Part shown: positions 18,078 to 28,582 of the stretch, one piece after another
Layout: every line of letters begins with the position of its first letter
Numbering within the stretch: position 1 is the first letter of the stretch
Assembly: GCA_022709365.1 (NCBI GenBank)
Contig: JAKLIY010000028.1
Coordinates: forward strand, 1 to 57,701
DNA length: 57,701 bases
Direction of reading: 5' to 3'
From: Pseudomonadota bacterium
Lineage (GTDB): Bacteria; Pseudomonadota; Gammaproteobacteria; Competibacterales; Competibacteraceae
Translations under genes and position numbers: made by a program
The notes under the pieces: model-generated
The model's database searches: none
The model's input: only the letters and a program-made list of their open reading frames with translations
Told to the model about the DNA's origin: nothing

Positions 18078-18271
18078 GCCGCCTCCGCAAGGCGACCTTG
18101 CGCGATTTTGGCGTGAATCCAATGGGTGACTTCGGATTTCGGCCAAGTGACGGCCTTTTCAGTCAGGCGAATCAGTTTGGGAAATTCGCTGGTCGCCATG
18201 CGATTGTAAATGGCCGACCGCTTCAATCCGGTGCGGCGTTCAACTTCGGGCAGTCTTAACAGTGATTCCAT
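18074..18271 (-). CDS. alpA: AlpA family transcriptional regulator
   Basis: Small winged-helix/MerR-like DNA-binding protein of 65 residues. LLRLPEVERRTGLKRSAIYN is the AlpA helix-turn-helix and FPKLIRLTEKAVTWPKSEV is the usual AlpA second half. In P4-like satellites and cryptic prophages AlpA proteins activate or regulate the integrase gene and excision. Here it lies 523 bp downstream of the int stop on the same strand, consistent with that role. Confidence 0.85.
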   Translation of the reverse strand: MESLLRLPEVERRTGLKRSAIYNRMATSEFPKLIRLTEKAVTWPKSEVTHWIHAKIAQGRLAEAA

Positions 18272-18341
18272 AGTGCGCCCCTTAAAGCGTAAAGGAGCAA
18301 GGAATCTATAGCATTGAAAGAACGCTCGTCATGGGGCAGTT

Positions 18342-18548
18342 TCAGCCCAAAAGTGCCGCAACCTCATCGCCCGCAATCTTTTGGCGTACCCGTTCCAAGA
18401 TATCGGGTTCCAAAAGTCCATCATCGATCAGCGCAATGTTTTTTCCACTCATCCGTTTAAGTATTTGAGATGAAATCTTTTGGTAACGAAATTCATCACC
18501 GGTAACGATTGCGCAAATCCTTGGCGAAGGAGTCTCCAAATACGTCAT
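18342..18548 (-). CDS. hypothetical protein, overlaps upstream gene out of frame
   Basis: A 68-residue frame (MTYLETPSPRIC... ending KIAGDEVAALLG). Its first 18 codons overlap the 3' end of the upstream gene in another frame. It could be a separate gene or the distal half of a frameshifted larger gene with 18496-18798. No family recognised; the second half is helical and charged. Confidence 0.4.
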   Translation of the reverse strand: MTYLETPSPRICAIVTGDEFRYQKISSQILKRMSGKNIALIDDGLLEPDILERVRQKIAGDEVAALLG

Positions 18549-18798
18549 CAATTTCAGCCCATGTTGCCCCATACGCAATCATCAGCGCCGCTGATTGAAG
18601 CTTGCGGCGGGTGACGGGCATAATCCGACTGGTCCGCAATTTGTCAGCCAACAGGCGCTTGATTTGCAAGATGGGACGGTTGCTGGGCAACGCCAGTTGT
18701 CGAATTCCCGCTTCATCAGGTAGCGAGTAGTGAAGATCAAGTTCTTCATCACAAAGTCGGTAGATCGTCATCAGAAACTCCCTCTCGTTTTTTTTCAT
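18496..18798 (-). CDS. hypothetical protein next to integrase
   Basis: A 100-residue frame starting MKKNEREFLMTIYRLCDEE; the ATG overlaps the integrase stop (ATGA), suggesting co-translation. The middle (SRIMPVTRRKLQSAALMIAYGATWAEIDDVFG) may be a helix-turn-helix-like helical pair, but I cannot name a family. A second in-frame ATG at residue 10 is possible. Part of the element. Confidence 0.5.
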   Translation of the reverse strand: MKKNEREFLMTIYRLCDEELDLHYSLPDEAGIRQLALPSNRPILQIKRLLADKLRTSRIMPVTRRKLQSAALMIAYGATWAEIDDVFGDSFAKDLRNRYR

Positions 18799-20000
18799 GA
18801 CGCACCTCGCCGGATCGGAATGACGGTCGCCCCTTCCGCCAGGGCGTCCAGATCATCCGACCAGGCTTGCATCATGCGGCGACGCTCGGGCAGATATTGG
18901 GCGCGATTGTAGGCAGCGCGGATTTTGTTGCGCTCGGCATGGGCTAGCTGACGTTCAATCACGTCGGGTGTCCAGCCCTGTTCATTCAACCGGGTAGACG
19001 CCAGGGCGCGAAACCCATGACCACAGATTTTTTCCTGGGGGAATCCCAGTCGGTGCAAGGCGGTGTTGACCGTGTTTTCACTCATGGGCCGGTCGGAATG
19101 GCGAATGCTGGGAAACACGTAACGCCCGCGTCCCGTGAGCGGGTACAGTTCCTTCAAGATCGCCACGGCTTGGCGAGACAGCGGAACAATATGCGATTCC
19201 CGCATCTTCATCTTGGCGGCGGGGATGCGCCATTCAGCCGCTTCCCAGTCGAATTCACTCCATTCCGCTTGACGCAATTCGCCGGGCCGCACCATCAGCC
19301 GGGGCGCTAACCGCAACGCGCAACGCACGGGGAAACTACCCGGATAACCGTCCAGGGCGTGAATCAATGCGCCGATGGCCGGGGGTTCAGTGATCGTGGC
19401 GAAGTGCGTCCGGGCCGGGGCGGGTAGCCAGCCTTTTAGATCCGCGGCGGGGTTGCGCTCGGCATGGTGTCCGGCCATGGCGTAACGGAAGACCTGCCCG
19501 CACATCTGTAAAACCCGATGGGCGCTATCCACGGCGCCACGTTCCTGAATCCGTTGCAGGATCGCTTTCAAGTCCGGCGCGGTGATCGTGCGAATCGACT
19601 TTTTCCCGATTCCGGGGAACACGTCTTTTTCCAGGTCGCGCAACAGCCGGGCCGCGTGACCCGCTGACCAGCGCGGGGCGCGGTCGCCGTGCCAGGCGCG
19701 GGCCATGATTTCAAACGTATCCACCTGCACTGCATCGCAGGCTTTGCGCGCCGCGCTGGGGTTGATCCCGTCGCGCAACTGCTTTTGGATTGCCTCTCGC
19801 GCTAGCCGGGCCAGCCGCAAGCTGACTTTCGGATAAGTACCCAGCGAGAGCGTTTGTTCTTTCCCCTGCCAGCGATACCGGCAACGCCACCATTTCCCGC
19901 CTTCCGGGGTGATGATCAGGAACAGTCCGGTTTCATCGAACAGCTTGTAGCGGCGCTCACGGGGCTTGGCGTTGCGCACGGCGGCATCACTCAAAGGCAT
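18795..20000 (-). CDS. int: tyrosine integrase, P4 type
   Basis: Site-specific recombinase of 401 residues. The N-terminal DUF4102 arm-binding domain (about 1-85, LSDAAVRNAKPRERRYKLFDE) is followed by a core-binding domain and the catalytic domain with RPGELRQAEW (first Arg), HGFRALASTRL (His-x-x-Arg) and the nucleophile tyrosine in RAAYNRAQYL. All catalytic residues are present, so the enzyme may be active. Its start faces the 3' end of tRNA-Ser 195 bp away, the standard arrangement for P4-type elements that integrate into tRNA genes. Confidence 0.93.
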   Translation of the reverse strand: MPLSDAAVRNAKPRERRYKLFDETGLFLIITPEGGKWWRCRYRWQGKEQTLSLGTYPKVSLRLARLAREAIQKQLRDGINPSAARKACDAVQVDTFEIMARAWHGDRAPRWSAGHAARLLRDLEKDVFPGIGKKSIRTITAPDLKAILQRIQERGAVDSAHRVLQMCGQVFRYAMAGHHAERNPAADLKGWLPAPARTHFATITEPPAIGALIHALDGYPGSFPVRCALRLAPRLMVRPGELRQAEWSEFDWEAAEWRIPAAKMKMRESHIVPLSRQAVAILKELYPLTGRGRYVFPSIRHSDRPMSENTVNTALHRLGFPQEKICGHGFRALASTRLNEQGWTPDVIERQLAHAERNKIRAAYNRAQYLPERRRMMQAWSDDLDALAEGATVIPIRRGAS

Positions 20001-20003
20001 GGC

Positions 20004-20081
20004 GGGGTCACTCCACAGCCAGGGGTCAATGTGAAGGGTGATTTTTCGGGGTTCAGCACAGTGACCCCGGAAAGTGACCCC
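20004..20081. promoter_or_regulatory. four GGGGTCA heptamers upstream of int
   Basis: GGGGTCA occurs at 20004-20010 and 20022-20028, and its complement TGACCCC at 20062-20068 and 20075-20081: two direct pairs facing each other between the integrase start and tRNA-Ser. The layout fits arm-type integrase sites or an operator for int control. Role is inference from position. Confidence 0.45.
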
Positions 20082-20195
20082 TAGATTACCTTGGATGCGA
20101 GCGGAACGCTACGGAATACCGTGGAGTAAAAGGCATGAAAAAACACACACTTGGCGGGTTCGAAAATTCATCATGGATGGCTATGGGTTAGAATT

Positions 20196-20285
20196 TGGCG
20201 GAGAGAGAGGGATTCGAACCCTCGTTAGAGTTACCCCTAAACAGCATTTCCAGTGCTGCGCCTTCGACCGCTCGGCCACCTCTCC
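20196..20285 (-). tRNA. serX: tRNA-Ser (anticodon GGA)
   Basis: A 90-nt class II tRNA on the minus strand including an encoded CCA. Acceptor GGAGAGG pairs with TCTCTCC (last pair G-U), discriminator G; anticodon loop CTGGAAA gives GGA, reading UCC/UCU; a long variable arm follows; T-arm GAGGG TTCGAAT CCCTC. It is the probable attachment site of the adjacent integrase. Confidence 0.95.
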
Positions 20286-20370
20286 GAAAAACCGCCCGCT
20301 TCCCTGCGATAAGAAGCGGAATTGTAATAGAAGCGCTCACGCCAGGGCAAGGCGTGCATCGCTTCCCGCG

Positions 20371-22446
20371 TCAGTTCAGACCTTTCATGGTCAGGCGGAT
20401 GCGACCCTGTTTGTCGATTTCCATGATCCGCACCTTCACCACATCGCCGATTGCCAGTTTATCGCTGACGTTCTGTACCCGCTCCTCGGAGATTTGCGAA
20501 ACATGCACCATGCCATCGCGGCCCGGCAAAATCGCTACGAACGCGCCAAAGTCCATAATCCGCACTACTTTGCCTTCGTAGACCTGCCCGGCTTCCACAT
20601 CCATGGTGATCTGCTCAATACGGCTGCGGGCCGCGTCACCAGCAGCCTTGTCCACGGCGGCAATCTTGATCACACCGTCATCGGTGATATCAATCGTCGC
20701 ACCGGTTTCCTCCGTGATCGAGCGGATGGTGACACCACCCTTGCCAATAACGTCCCGAATCTTGTCCGGGTTAATCCGCATCGTGGTATAGCGCGGCGCA
20801 TACTCGGACAATTCCTGACTGTGCGTACTGATCACAACGCCCATTTTGCCGAGAATGTGCAGCCGCCCCTCGCGAGCCTGGGCTAGGGCCTTTTCCATGA
20901 TCTCGTGGGTGATGCCGTCGATCTTGATGTCCATCTGCAGGGCCGTGACGCCCTCCGTCGTGCCGGCCACCTTAAAGTCCATGTCGCCAAGATGATCTTC
21001 GTCGCCGATGATGTCGGTCAGCACGGCAAAGCGGTCGCCTTCCTTGATCAGGCCCATGGCGATGCCTGCCACTGGCGCTTTGATCGGCACTCCGGCATCC
21101 ATCAGCGACAGACTGGCGCCACAGACGGAAGCCATGGAACTGGAGCCGTTGGACTCGGTGATTTCCGACACCACCCGCACCGTGTACGGAAATTGCTCCG
21201 GCTTGGGCATGACTGCCTGAACACCGCGTTTGGCCAGTCGACCATGACCGATTTCCCGGCGTTTGGGGCTGCCGACCTGACCGATCTCGCCCACCGAATA
21301 CGGCGGGAAGTTGTAGTGCAGCAGGAACGGCTGGCGGTATTCGCCTTCAATGGCGTCGATGATCTGGGCGTCCCGATCCGTGCCGAGGGTCGTGATCACC
21401 AGCGCCTGAGTTTCGCCCCGGGTGAACAGCGCGGAACCATGGGTGCGCGGCAGAACGCCCGTTCGGATCGTGATGGGACGCACGGTGCGCGTGTCGCGAC
21501 CGTCAATGCGCGGCTGGCCAGCCAGAATGCGCCCACGGACGATTACGCTTTCCAGCGCCGAGAAGGCGTTTTCGATCACCAGCGCCGTCCAGCGCTCCGG
21601 CTCCTGGGTCGTCAACTGGGCGACCAACTGCTCGCGAATCTCACGCACTCGCTGCTGGCGCGTCAGCTTTTCAGCGATCTGATAGGCGTCAGTCAGCGCC
21701 GGTTCAACCGTGCGCACCGCACTCGCTAATACTTCATCTTTGGCCGGCGCATACCAATCCCACGGCTGGACGCCCGCCTCGACCACTAATTCCTTAATGG
21801 CGCGGATGGCCGTTTGCATCTGCTCATGGCCGAACAGCACCGCGCCGAGCATGACTTCTTCGGACAAGCCGTCGGCTTCGGATTCCACCATCAGCACGGC
21901 CCGCTCGGTCCCGGCCACCACTAAATCCAACTGCGAAGTTTTCAACTCGCGGCGGGTTGGATTGAGCAGATACTGACCGTTACGATAGCCTATCCGGGCT
22001 GCGCCAATCGGGCCGTTGAACGGGACGCCGGACAGTGCTACCGCCGCTGAAGCACCCAGCAACGCCGGGATTTCCGGGTCCACCTGGCTGTTCAGCGACA
22101 TCACCGTGGCGATGATTTGCAGTTCGTTGGTGAAACCCTCGGCAAACAGTGGCCGCAGCGGCCGGTCAATCAGCCGGGCGGTCAGGGTTTCGCTCTCGGA
22201 AGGACGCCCCTCGCGGCGGAAAAAGCCGCCAGGAATACGGCCCGCCGCATAAGTGCGTTCCTGGTAATCCACCCGTAGTGGGAGAAAATCCCGGCCTTCA
22301 TCTTCCCTGGCAGCGACCAGGGTGACCAGTACGACGGTATCAGCCATGTTGACCAGCACGGCGCCGCTGGCTTGCCGGGCGATTTCACCCGTTTCCAGCG
22401 TGACAGTGTGCTGGCCGTATTGAAAGGTCTTTTTAATGGGGGTCAC
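20371..22446 (-). CDS. pnp: polyribonucleotide nucleotidyltransferase (PNPase)
   Basis: 3'-5' phosphorolytic exoribonuclease of the degradosome, also able to add tails. The 691-residue chain has two RNase PH domains ([15 protein letters not shown] in the first; the second has [16 protein letters not shown] and [14 protein letters not shown] with catalytic aspartates), then a KH domain ([15 protein letters not shown]) and a C-terminal S1 domain ([20 protein letters not shown]). Lies 37 bp after rpsO, the usual rpsO-pnp pair. Confidence 0.97.
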   Translation of the reverse strand: MTPIKKTFQYGQHTVTLETGEIARQASGAVLVNMADTVVLVTLVAAREDEGRDFLPLRVDYQERTYAAGRIPGGFFRREGRPSESETLTARLIDRPLRPLFAEGFTNELQIIATVMSLNSQVDPEIPALLGASAAVALSGVPFNGPIGAARIGYRNGQYLLNPTRRELKTSQLDLVVAGTERAVLMVESEADGLSEEVMLGAVLFGHEQMQTAIRAIKELVVEAGVQPWDWYAPAKDEVLASAVRTVEPALTDAYQIAEKLTRQQRVREIREQLVAQLTTQEPERWTALVIENAFSALESVIVRGRILAGQPRIDGRDTRTVRPITIRTGVLPRTHGSALFTRGETQALVITTLGTDRDAQIIDAIEGEYRQPFLLHYNFPPYSVGEIGQVGSPKRREIGHGRLAKRGVQAVMPKPEQFPYTVRVVSEITESNGSSSMASVCGASLSLMDAGVPIKAPVAGIAMGLIKEGDRFAVLTDIIGDEDHLGDMDFKVAGTTEGVTALQMDIKIDGITHEIMEKALAQAREGRLHILGKMGVVISTHSQELSEYAPRYTTMRINPDKIRDVIGKGGVTIRSITEETGATIDITDDGVIKIAAVDKAAGDAARSRIEQITMDVEAGQVYEGKVVRIMDFGAFVAILPGRDGMVHVSQISEERVQNVSDKLAIGDVVKVRIMEIDKQGRIRLTMKGLN

Positions 22447-22483
22447 GGAAACGTCCTGTGCGGCAAAAGAGCGATGGAAAATA

Positions 22484-22753
22484 TCAACGACGCAAGCCGA
22501 GGCGGCTGATTAAGGTTTGATAGCGCTGCAAATCTTTACGCTTCAGGTAGTCCAGCAGCTTGCGGCGCTGGTTAACCATCTTCAGCAGTCCGCGCCGGGA
22601 ATGATGGTCCTTCTTGTGTTGACCAAAGTGCGGCTGCAAGCCATTGATGCGGTTAGTCAGCAGCGCGACTTGTACTTCCGGCGAGCCGGTATCGGCGGAA
22701 CCCCGTTGATAATCCTGCACGATTTGCGATTTCTGCTCAGTGTTAAGCGGCAT
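22484..22753 (-). CDS. rpsO: 30S ribosomal protein S15
   Basis: Primary 16S-binding ribosomal protein, 89 residues. The sequence [19 protein letters not shown] and [21 protein letters not shown] is the S15 signature. The start at 22753 ([11 protein letters not shown]) is chosen by family length; an ATG five codons upstream is less likely. Between truB and pnp as in E. coli. Confidence 0.97.
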   Translation of the reverse strand: MPLNTEQKSQIVQDYQRGSADTGSPEVQVALLTNRINGLQPHFGQHKKDHHSRRGLLKMVNQRRKLLDYLKRKDLQRYQTLISRLGLRR

Positions 22754-22842
22754 TGGGTCAAACTCCAATTCGGATGGATGATTTTAGTCAAAAAATATTA
22801 ACCCCATCAGGGGTAACCAACAAGTCAAGCGGTTAGTCCGAT

Positions 22843-23757
22843 TCAACGGGCCAGCAACCGGCGCGGCCCGACCCGGCCATCATCGAGAATCTCGCCGAGG
22901 CCGAGAAAGTGTTGTTCGCCCTCATACAGGCGTACCCAGCCCTGCACCGGAGCATGGGGAACGAGGACCGGCTGACCCTGCCGCAGGTAAAAAGCGGCAT
23001 CGCCTCGCACCCGCACCGCTGGCCATTGCATCACTGCACTGTCAAGTGGCAGCAACACCTCATCCAGCGCCGCCAGCCCTTGTTCCGCCCGCTCACGCAA
23101 GGCGTCCAGCAACATCATCCGGCTGGCGTCGTAGGGTTCTACCGCCGTGCGACGCAGCACCGAAATATGTGCGCCACAGCCCAGCGCCTCGCCGAGATCA
23201 ACGGCCAGTGTTCGAACGTAAGTGCCCTTGGAACAGCGCATCATGCATTCCAGTTCCTCGCCTTCCAGCCGCAACAACTGTAGTTCATGGATGGTGACTT
23301 GACGCGGTTCCCGCTCGACTTCGATGCCTTGACGGGCCAGCTTGTACAACGGTTGACCCTGGCGCTTCAGGGCGGAATACATCGGCGGAATTTGTTCAAT
23401 GACACCGGTGAACCGCTGCAACACTGACACAACTTGCTCGCGGCTGAACGGTCCCACAGGACGGGTGGCGGTCACCTCGCCTTCAGCATCGCCGGTGGTC
23501 GTCACTATTCCCAGTCGGCAGGTGAACTGGTAACTCTTGTCGGCATTCAATAGAAATCCCGACATCTTGGTGGCCTCGCCCAGACAGATGGGCAGCAAAC
23601 CACTGGCCAGCGGATCGAGACTGCCCGTATGGCCGGCCTTGGCGGCCTGATACAGCCGCTTGACCGTCTGCAACGCGGCATTGGAAGTCAAGCCGACGGG
23701 TTTATCCAACAGCAAGACCCCGTCCACCGGGCGGTGGGGCCGGCTTTGGCCCTTCAT
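22843..23757 (-). CDS. truB: tRNA pseudouridine-55 synthase
   Basis: Makes pseudouridine 55 in the T-loop of tRNAs. The 304-residue protein has the catalytic aspartate in HTGSLDPLASGLLP and the KGTYVRTLAVDLG motif, with a C-terminal PUA-like extension. Its ATG overlaps the rbfA stop by 4 bp (ATGA), so the two are translationally coupled. Confidence 0.96.
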   Translation of the reverse strand: MKGQSRPHRPVDGVLLLDKPVGLTSNAALQTVKRLYQAAKAGHTGSLDPLASGLLPICLGEATKMSGFLLNADKSYQFTCRLGIVTTTGDAEGEVTATRPVGPFSREQVVSVLQRFTGVIEQIPPMYSALKRQGQPLYKLARQGIEVEREPRQVTIHELQLLRLEGEELECMMRCSKGTYVRTLAVDLGEALGCGAHISVLRRTAVEPYDASRMMLLDALRERAEQGLAALDEVLLPLDSAVMQWPAVRVRGDAAFYLRQGQPVLVPHAPVQGWVRLYEGEQHFLGLGEILDDGRVGPRRLLAR

Positions 23758-24161
23758 GTCCCTGACTCCGCGTCGACATGGTCGGCTTCGTCGTGATGGC
23801 GATAGGTGTCCGAAGCCACGGCAGCGTCAATCAATGCTGACAACCGGGCGCCCTGCTCGACAATTTCATCGTAGCGAAACTCCAACTTTGGAATGACTCG
23901 CAGTCGCATCCGCCGACCCAGTTCCCGGCGCAGCAGGGGTGCGGCCCGGTTGAGTTCAGCCACCCGTTCGCTCCGTTCCGCTGGATCGCCCATCAACGTC
24001 ACAAAAATTCGGGCATAGGCCAGGTCGCGGCTAACCTCGACGCTGGTCATAGAGATCAGCGCCAGGCGCGGATCGCGCAATTCATCGCGGATCAGTTCCG
24101 CCAGTTCCCGGCGCAGTTGCTCGCCGACCCGGCGAGTGCGCGGAATGGTTTTTGTCGCCAT
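23754..24161 (-). CDS. rbfA: 30S ribosome-binding factor A
   Basis: Single KH-domain factor of 135 residues needed for 16S maturation. Family features include RVGEQLRRELAELI near the N-terminus, DPRLALISMTSVEVSRDL and the RIFVTLMG strand. Situated between infB and truB in the classic operon. The C-terminal tail is acidic and disordered-looking. Confidence 0.95.
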   Translation of the reverse strand: MATKTIPRTRRVGEQLRRELAELIRDELRDPRLALISMTSVEVSRDLAYARIFVTLMGDPAERSERVAELNRAAPLLRRELGRRMRLRVIPKLEFRYDEIVEQGARLSALIDAAVASDTYRHHDEADHVDAESGT

Positions 24162-24185
24162 CGCTTGGATTTCCCCGGCTGCGGA

Positions 24186-26987
24186 CTACAAAGTGCGCTC
24201 GACCTGCACCCGTTCAAAGACCTCGATGTGATCGCCTTCATGGATATCGCTGTAGTTCTTCACACCCATACCGCACTCCATGCCGGCGCGCACTTCGTTG
24301 GTGTCATCTTTGAAGCGCCGCAGGGAATCGAGCGCGCCCTCGAAAATCACCACATGGTTGCGCAGAACCCGAACCGGGTTATGGCGGCGCACCACGCCAT
24401 CGACCACCATACAACCGGCCACTACACCAAACTTGGGCGTGCGGAACACCTGGCGCACTTCAGCCAGGCCGATAATCTCTTCCTTGAATTCCGGCTTGAG
24501 CATCCCAACCATCGCCTGCTTGATGTGATCAATCAGCTCATAGATGATGCTGTAGTAGTGCAGCTTCAGCCCTGCTTCTTCCGCCAGCTTGCGGGCGACC
24601 GTATCGGCGCGGACGTTAAAGCCGATCAGAAGGGCCTTGGCGTTGCTCGCCAGATTGACATCCCCTTCATTGATGCCGCCGACGCCACTGGCGATAATCT
24701 TGACCTGCACTTCGTCGGTGGACAACCGGGTGAGCGCGTCGACAATCGCTTCGGCGGAACCCTGCACATCGGCCTTGAGTACCACGTTGAGAATGTTGAT
24801 TTGACCGGCTTCAAATTGTTTAGAAATCCCATTGATATCAATGATCGGCTTCTGGGCCTGGCCTTCGCGCAATTTGTTTTGCCGGAACAGAGCGATTTCT
24901 CGCGCCTTGCGCTCGTCAGCGACGGCAATGACCTCATCGCCCGCTTTGGGGGTGCCGGACAAGCCGAGAATTTCCACCGGAATTGAGGGGCCGGCCTCGC
25001 TGACCGTCTGGCCCTTTTCGTTGAGCATGGCCCGTACTCGACCATACTCAAGACCACTCAGGATCATGTCGCCCTTGCGCAGAGTACCGCTCTGCACCAA
25101 TACCGTCGCTACCGGACCCCGACCTTTATCGAGCCGCGATTCAATCACAACACCCTTGGCGGGGCCGTCCACCGGTGATTTCAGCTCCAGTACTTCCGCC
25201 TGGACCAAAATCTTGTCGAGCAATTCGTCGATCCCTTGGCCGGCTTTGGCTGAGACATAGGCAAACAGGGTATCGCCACCCCATTCCTCGGAAATCACAC
25301 CCTGCACCGACAATTCGCTCTTGACCCGCTCGGGATCGGCTCCGGATTTATCCATCTTGTTGACCGCCACCACCAGCGGTACTCCGGCAGCACGTGCGTG
25401 CTGAATGGCCTCCTGAGTCTGCGGCATCACACCGTCATCCGCCGCCACCACCAGCACCACGACGTCAGTGGCCTTGGCGCCCCGGGCGCGCATGGCGGTA
25501 AACGCGGCGTGCCCTGGGGTATCCAGGAAGGTGATGACGCCTTTGGGCGTTTTGACATGGTAAGCGCCGATATGCTGGGTAATGCCGCCCGCTTCGCCCG
25601 CAGCGACCCGGGTGCGGCGGATATAGTCGAGCAACGAGGTTTTGCCATGGTCAACGTGGCCCATGATCGTCACCACCGGCGGACGCGGCAGCGCTTCGCC
25701 GCCCCCGCCTTCAGCAGTCAGATCTTCTTCGAGGGCGTTTTCCCTGAGCAGTTTATAGGTATGGCCCATTTCTTCGACCGCCAAGGCGGCTGTTTCCTGA
25801 TCAATGACCTGGTTAATGGTCACCATCAACCCCATTTTCAGGAAGGTCTTAATCACCTCGGTCGCCTTGACCGACATTTTCTGGGCCAGATCGGAAACGC
25901 TGATGGTCTCCGGTAAGACGACTTCCCGCACGACCGGCGCAGTCGGTTTGGCAAAGCCATGACGTGGCAATGGCGCGGGTATGGGCGTCTTGGCCACCTT
26001 GCTCTTCCGGGGTCGGCGGCGTTCACTCTTTTCGAGCGCGCCTTGCACATCACCTCGCGGGAAACGATCACCGCCAGCGGGTTCTTCACGGCGTGTGCTG
26101 TGCAACTGGCCTTCACCCCGGCCCTTAGCAGCAGGGCGGGCAGGCGCATCCGAACGTTTCCGGGCGGGTGTCGGTTCGGCAGGTTTTCTGGGCCGGGCTT
26201 CGGCCCCCGCTCCAGTGCCGGGTTCACGCCGCTGCATTGTAGCCGCTCCAACACTGATGGTTTTACGCACGGGCGGTTCGCCTGGACGTACCGATGCGGG
26301 TCTCTCTGCCGGTTTGCGGCGCTGATCCGGTTCCGACCGACGCCGGACGGGTCCTTCAGCCTGCCGGCGGGGTTGTTCTTCAGTCTGCCGTTGCTCTTCA
26401 GCCGGTCGTTTCTTTTCAACCGGGCGCTGGGCGGGTTCGTCAGGTTGGGCGAGGGGACGAGTGTCCTCCACAGCCACACCGGGATGCGCATCCTCTACGG
26501 TCACTGCCGGAACTACCTCTGCGACCACCGCCGATGGCGGCGATAGGTCTGGCTGGCCGGGCGCTTCCAGTGTAATTTCCGGCGGCGGCATCTCCGATTC
26601 CACCACGACGGGTGGCGGTGTTTCGACAGCAACCACGACTTCCCGGCGGCGCGTTGCTTCGTCGTCCGCCAGACTGCGCTTGACATAAGTGCGCTTCTTG
26701 CGGACTTCGACGCTGACAGTTTTGACTTGTCCGGTCACGCCGCCGCCCATCCTGATTTCACTATGCGTCTTGCGCTTGAGGATGATTTTTTTCGGCTCGA
26801 CCGCGCCCTGGGTCGGCTGGCCACCATGGCTTCGGCGTAGATGGGCCAGAAGATCCACTTTTTGCTTTTCCGTAATCGCTGACTCCGCACTGGCGACTGC
26901 GATACCGGCTTCGGCAAATTGCTCCAACAGGCGATCCACCGGGATACCGACCACCGTCGCAAACTGTTTGACCGTTACATCCGTCAT
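24186..26987 (-). CDS. infB: translation initiation factor IF-2
   Basis: GTPase that brings initiator tRNA to the 30S subunit. The 933-residue protein begins with the IF2-N module ([19 protein letters not shown]), then a long Arg/Pro/Glu-rich linker (about 75-330), a second IF2-N ([20 protein letters not shown]) and the G domain with GHVDHGKTS (G1), DTPGHAAF (G3) and NKMDK (G4), then domains II-IV that bind fMet-tRNA. GGGGGTGG precedes the ATG. Between nusA and rbfA. Confidence 0.97.
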   Translation of the reverse strand: MTDVTVKQFATVVGIPVDRLLEQFAEAGIAVASAESAITEKQKVDLLAHLRRSHGGQPTQGAVEPKKIILKRKTHSEIRMGGGVTGQVKTVSVEVRKKRTYVKRSLADDEATRRREVVVAVETPPPVVVESEMPPPEITLEAPGQPDLSPPSAVVAEVVPAVTVEDAHPGVAVEDTRPLAQPDEPAQRPVEKKRPAEEQRQTEEQPRRQAEGPVRRRSEPDQRRKPAERPASVRPGEPPVRKTISVGAATMQRREPGTGAGAEARPRKPAEPTPARKRSDAPARPAAKGRGEGQLHSTRREEPAGGDRFPRGDVQGALEKSERRRPRKSKVAKTPIPAPLPRHGFAKPTAPVVREVVLPETISVSDLAQKMSVKATEVIKTFLKMGLMVTINQVIDQETAALAVEEMGHTYKLLRENALEEDLTAEGGGGEALPRPPVVTIMGHVDHGKTSLLDYIRRTRVAAGEAGGITQHIGAYHVKTPKGVITFLDTPGHAAFTAMRARGAKATDVVVLVVAADDGVMPQTQEAIQHARAAGVPLVVAVNKMDKSGADPERVKSELSVQGVISEEWGGDTLFAYVSAKAGQGIDELLDKILVQAEVLELKSPVDGPAKGVVIESRLDKGRGPVATVLVQSGTLRKGDMILSGLEYGRVRAMLNEKGQTVSEAGPSIPVEILGLSGTPKAGDEVIAVADERKAREIALFRQNKLREGQAQKPIIDINGISKQFEAGQINILNVVLKADVQGSAEAIVDALTRLSTDEVQVKIIASGVGGINEGDVNLASNAKALLIGFNVRADTVARKLAEEAGLKLHYYSIIYELIDHIKQAMVGMLKPEFKEEIIGLAEVRQVFRTPKFGVVAGCMVVDGVVRRHNPVRVLRNHVVIFEGALDSLRRFKDDTNEVRAGMECGMGVKNYSDIHEGDHIEVFERVQVERTL

Positions 26988-27018
26988 TGTCCACCCCCAA
27001 GACGCGCTGGGTTACTGT

Positions 27019-28539
27019 TCATTCTTTCGAAAACCAAGGCGCCCGCGCCGTCATGATCAGTTTCGCGGCCTGTTGATCATCCAGACCGGCTATTTCATTC
27101 AGATCGTCTACCGACAACTCGGCCAAATCATCCATCGTCACGATGCCATGACGCGCCAACTTGAAAGCCAGCGTTTCGTTCATCCCCGCCATCCGGCGGA
27201 GATCTTCGGCCGGTTGGGCATCGCCGAACCGTTCTTCAGCGGCAATGGCGCGCGTCAACAACACATCGCGTGCCCGTCCGCGCAGCTCATCCACGACTTC
27301 CTCATCGAATTCAGCGATCTCCAGCATCTCTTGAGCCGGCACATAGGCGACTTCCTCCAGGCTGGCAAACCCCTCGCGCACCAAAATCGCGGCGATTTCA
27401 TCATCAACCCCCAGTTGTTCCATGAACATCTGCTGGAGCGTCTCGTCTTCCTGGCCACGCCGCGCGCGCGCCTGGTCCCGGGTCATCACATTCAGCGTCC
27501 AGCCCGTCAGTCGGCTGGCCAACTGGACGTTCTGTCCGCCCTTGCCAATCGCCTGCGCCAATTGTTTCTCTTCAGAAACAATAATATCCATGCTGTGGGT
27601 GTCTTCGTCGACGATGACCGAATCCACCTCCGCCGGCGACATGGCGTTCATAACGAAGCGCACCGAATCATCATCCCACTGCACGATGTCGACCCGCTCG
27701 CCGGCCAGTTCGTTAGTGACGCTCTGCACCCGTGCGCCGCGCATCCCTACACAAGCGCCAATCGGGTCGATCCGGGCATCCTTGCTCTTGACCGCAATCT
27801 TGGCCCGGGAACCGGGATCGCGGGCAGCGCCCTTGATTTCGATGACGCCCTGGTTGATTTCGGGAACTTCCAGGGTAAACAGCGCAATCAGGAATTCCGG
27901 TGCGACCCGGCTGATGAACAGTTGCGGCCCGCGCTGTTCACTACGCACGTCTTTCAAATAGCCGCGCAACCGCTCGCCGATGCGGAACGACTCGCGGGGA
28001 ATCAGCTCGTCACGGGCGACCTTGGCCTCGACGTTGCCGCCCACATCGATGATCACGTCGCCGCGCTCCAGGCGTTTGACCACACCGCCGATCAGCTCGC
28101 CCTTGCGATGCAGATAGGCGTCGACGATCTGGGCGCGCTCTGCATCCCGCACTTTCTGCACGATCACCTGTTTGGCGGTCTGGGCAGCGATGCGTCCGCC
28201 GAAATCGGCGTTTTCCAGCAGCGATTCGATAAACTCATCGACCTGAACATCAACTTTGAGCTGACGGGCCTCGGACAGCTTCATCTGCCAGTCTGGATGT
28301 TCAATCGGCGCGGAGTCGGCCACGACGACCCAACGCCGGAAGGTTTCATAACCGCCGGTGCGCCGGTTGATCGCCACCCGCACGTCAGGGTCGCCGGAAT
28401 AGCGTTTTTTGGCGGCCGACGCCAGCGCCACTTCCAGCGCGCCGAATATGATTTCTTTATTGACGCCCTTCTCGTTGGAAACGGCATCCACCACCAGCAG
28501 GATTTCTTTGTGACCTTCTTTACTGTCTTTAACGCGCAT
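27019..28539 (-). CDS. nusA: transcription termination/antitermination factor NusA
   Basis: RNA polymerase-associated factor for pausing, termination and rrn antitermination. The 506-residue protein has the N-terminal polymerase-binding domain (KEILLVVDAVSNEKGVNKE), an S1 domain (RGDVIIDVGGNVEAKV), two KH domains (DPIGACVGMRGARVQ and QAIGKGGQNVQLA) and two C-terminal acidic helix-hairpin repeats. GGGAGG lies 9 nt upstream of the start. It would act at the boxA leader of the rrn operon in this window. Confidence 0.97.
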   Translation of the reverse strand: MRVKDSKEGHKEILLVVDAVSNEKGVNKEIIFGALEVALASAAKKRYSGDPDVRVAINRRTGGYETFRRWVVVADSAPIEHPDWQMKLSEARQLKVDVQVDEFIESLLENADFGGRIAAQTAKQVIVQKVRDAERAQIVDAYLHRKGELIGGVVKRLERGDVIIDVGGNVEAKVARDELIPRESFRIGERLRGYLKDVRSEQRGPQLFISRVAPEFLIALFTLEVPEINQGVIEIKGAARDPGSRAKIAVKSKDARIDPIGACVGMRGARVQSVTNELAGERVDIVQWDDDSVRFVMNAMSPAEVDSVIVDEDTHSMDIIVSEEKQLAQAIGKGGQNVQLASRLTGWTLNVMTRDQARARRGQEDETLQQMFMEQLGVDDEIAAILVREGFASLEEVAYVPAQEMLEIAEFDEEVVDELRGRARDVLLTRAIAAEERFGDAQPAEDLRRMAGMNETLAFKLARHGIVTMDDLAELSVDDLNEIAGLDDQQAAKLIMTARAPWFSKE

Positions 28540-28582
28540 GTCGCTCTGCCTCCCAGCCGGTTCCGCCCGCTGTCATCCCGTC

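Noticed and set aside
20074..20886. Long plus-strand frame across tRNA-Ser and the pnp 3' end
   Set aside because: It runs antisense through a tRNA and a conserved gene and has no recognisable protein.
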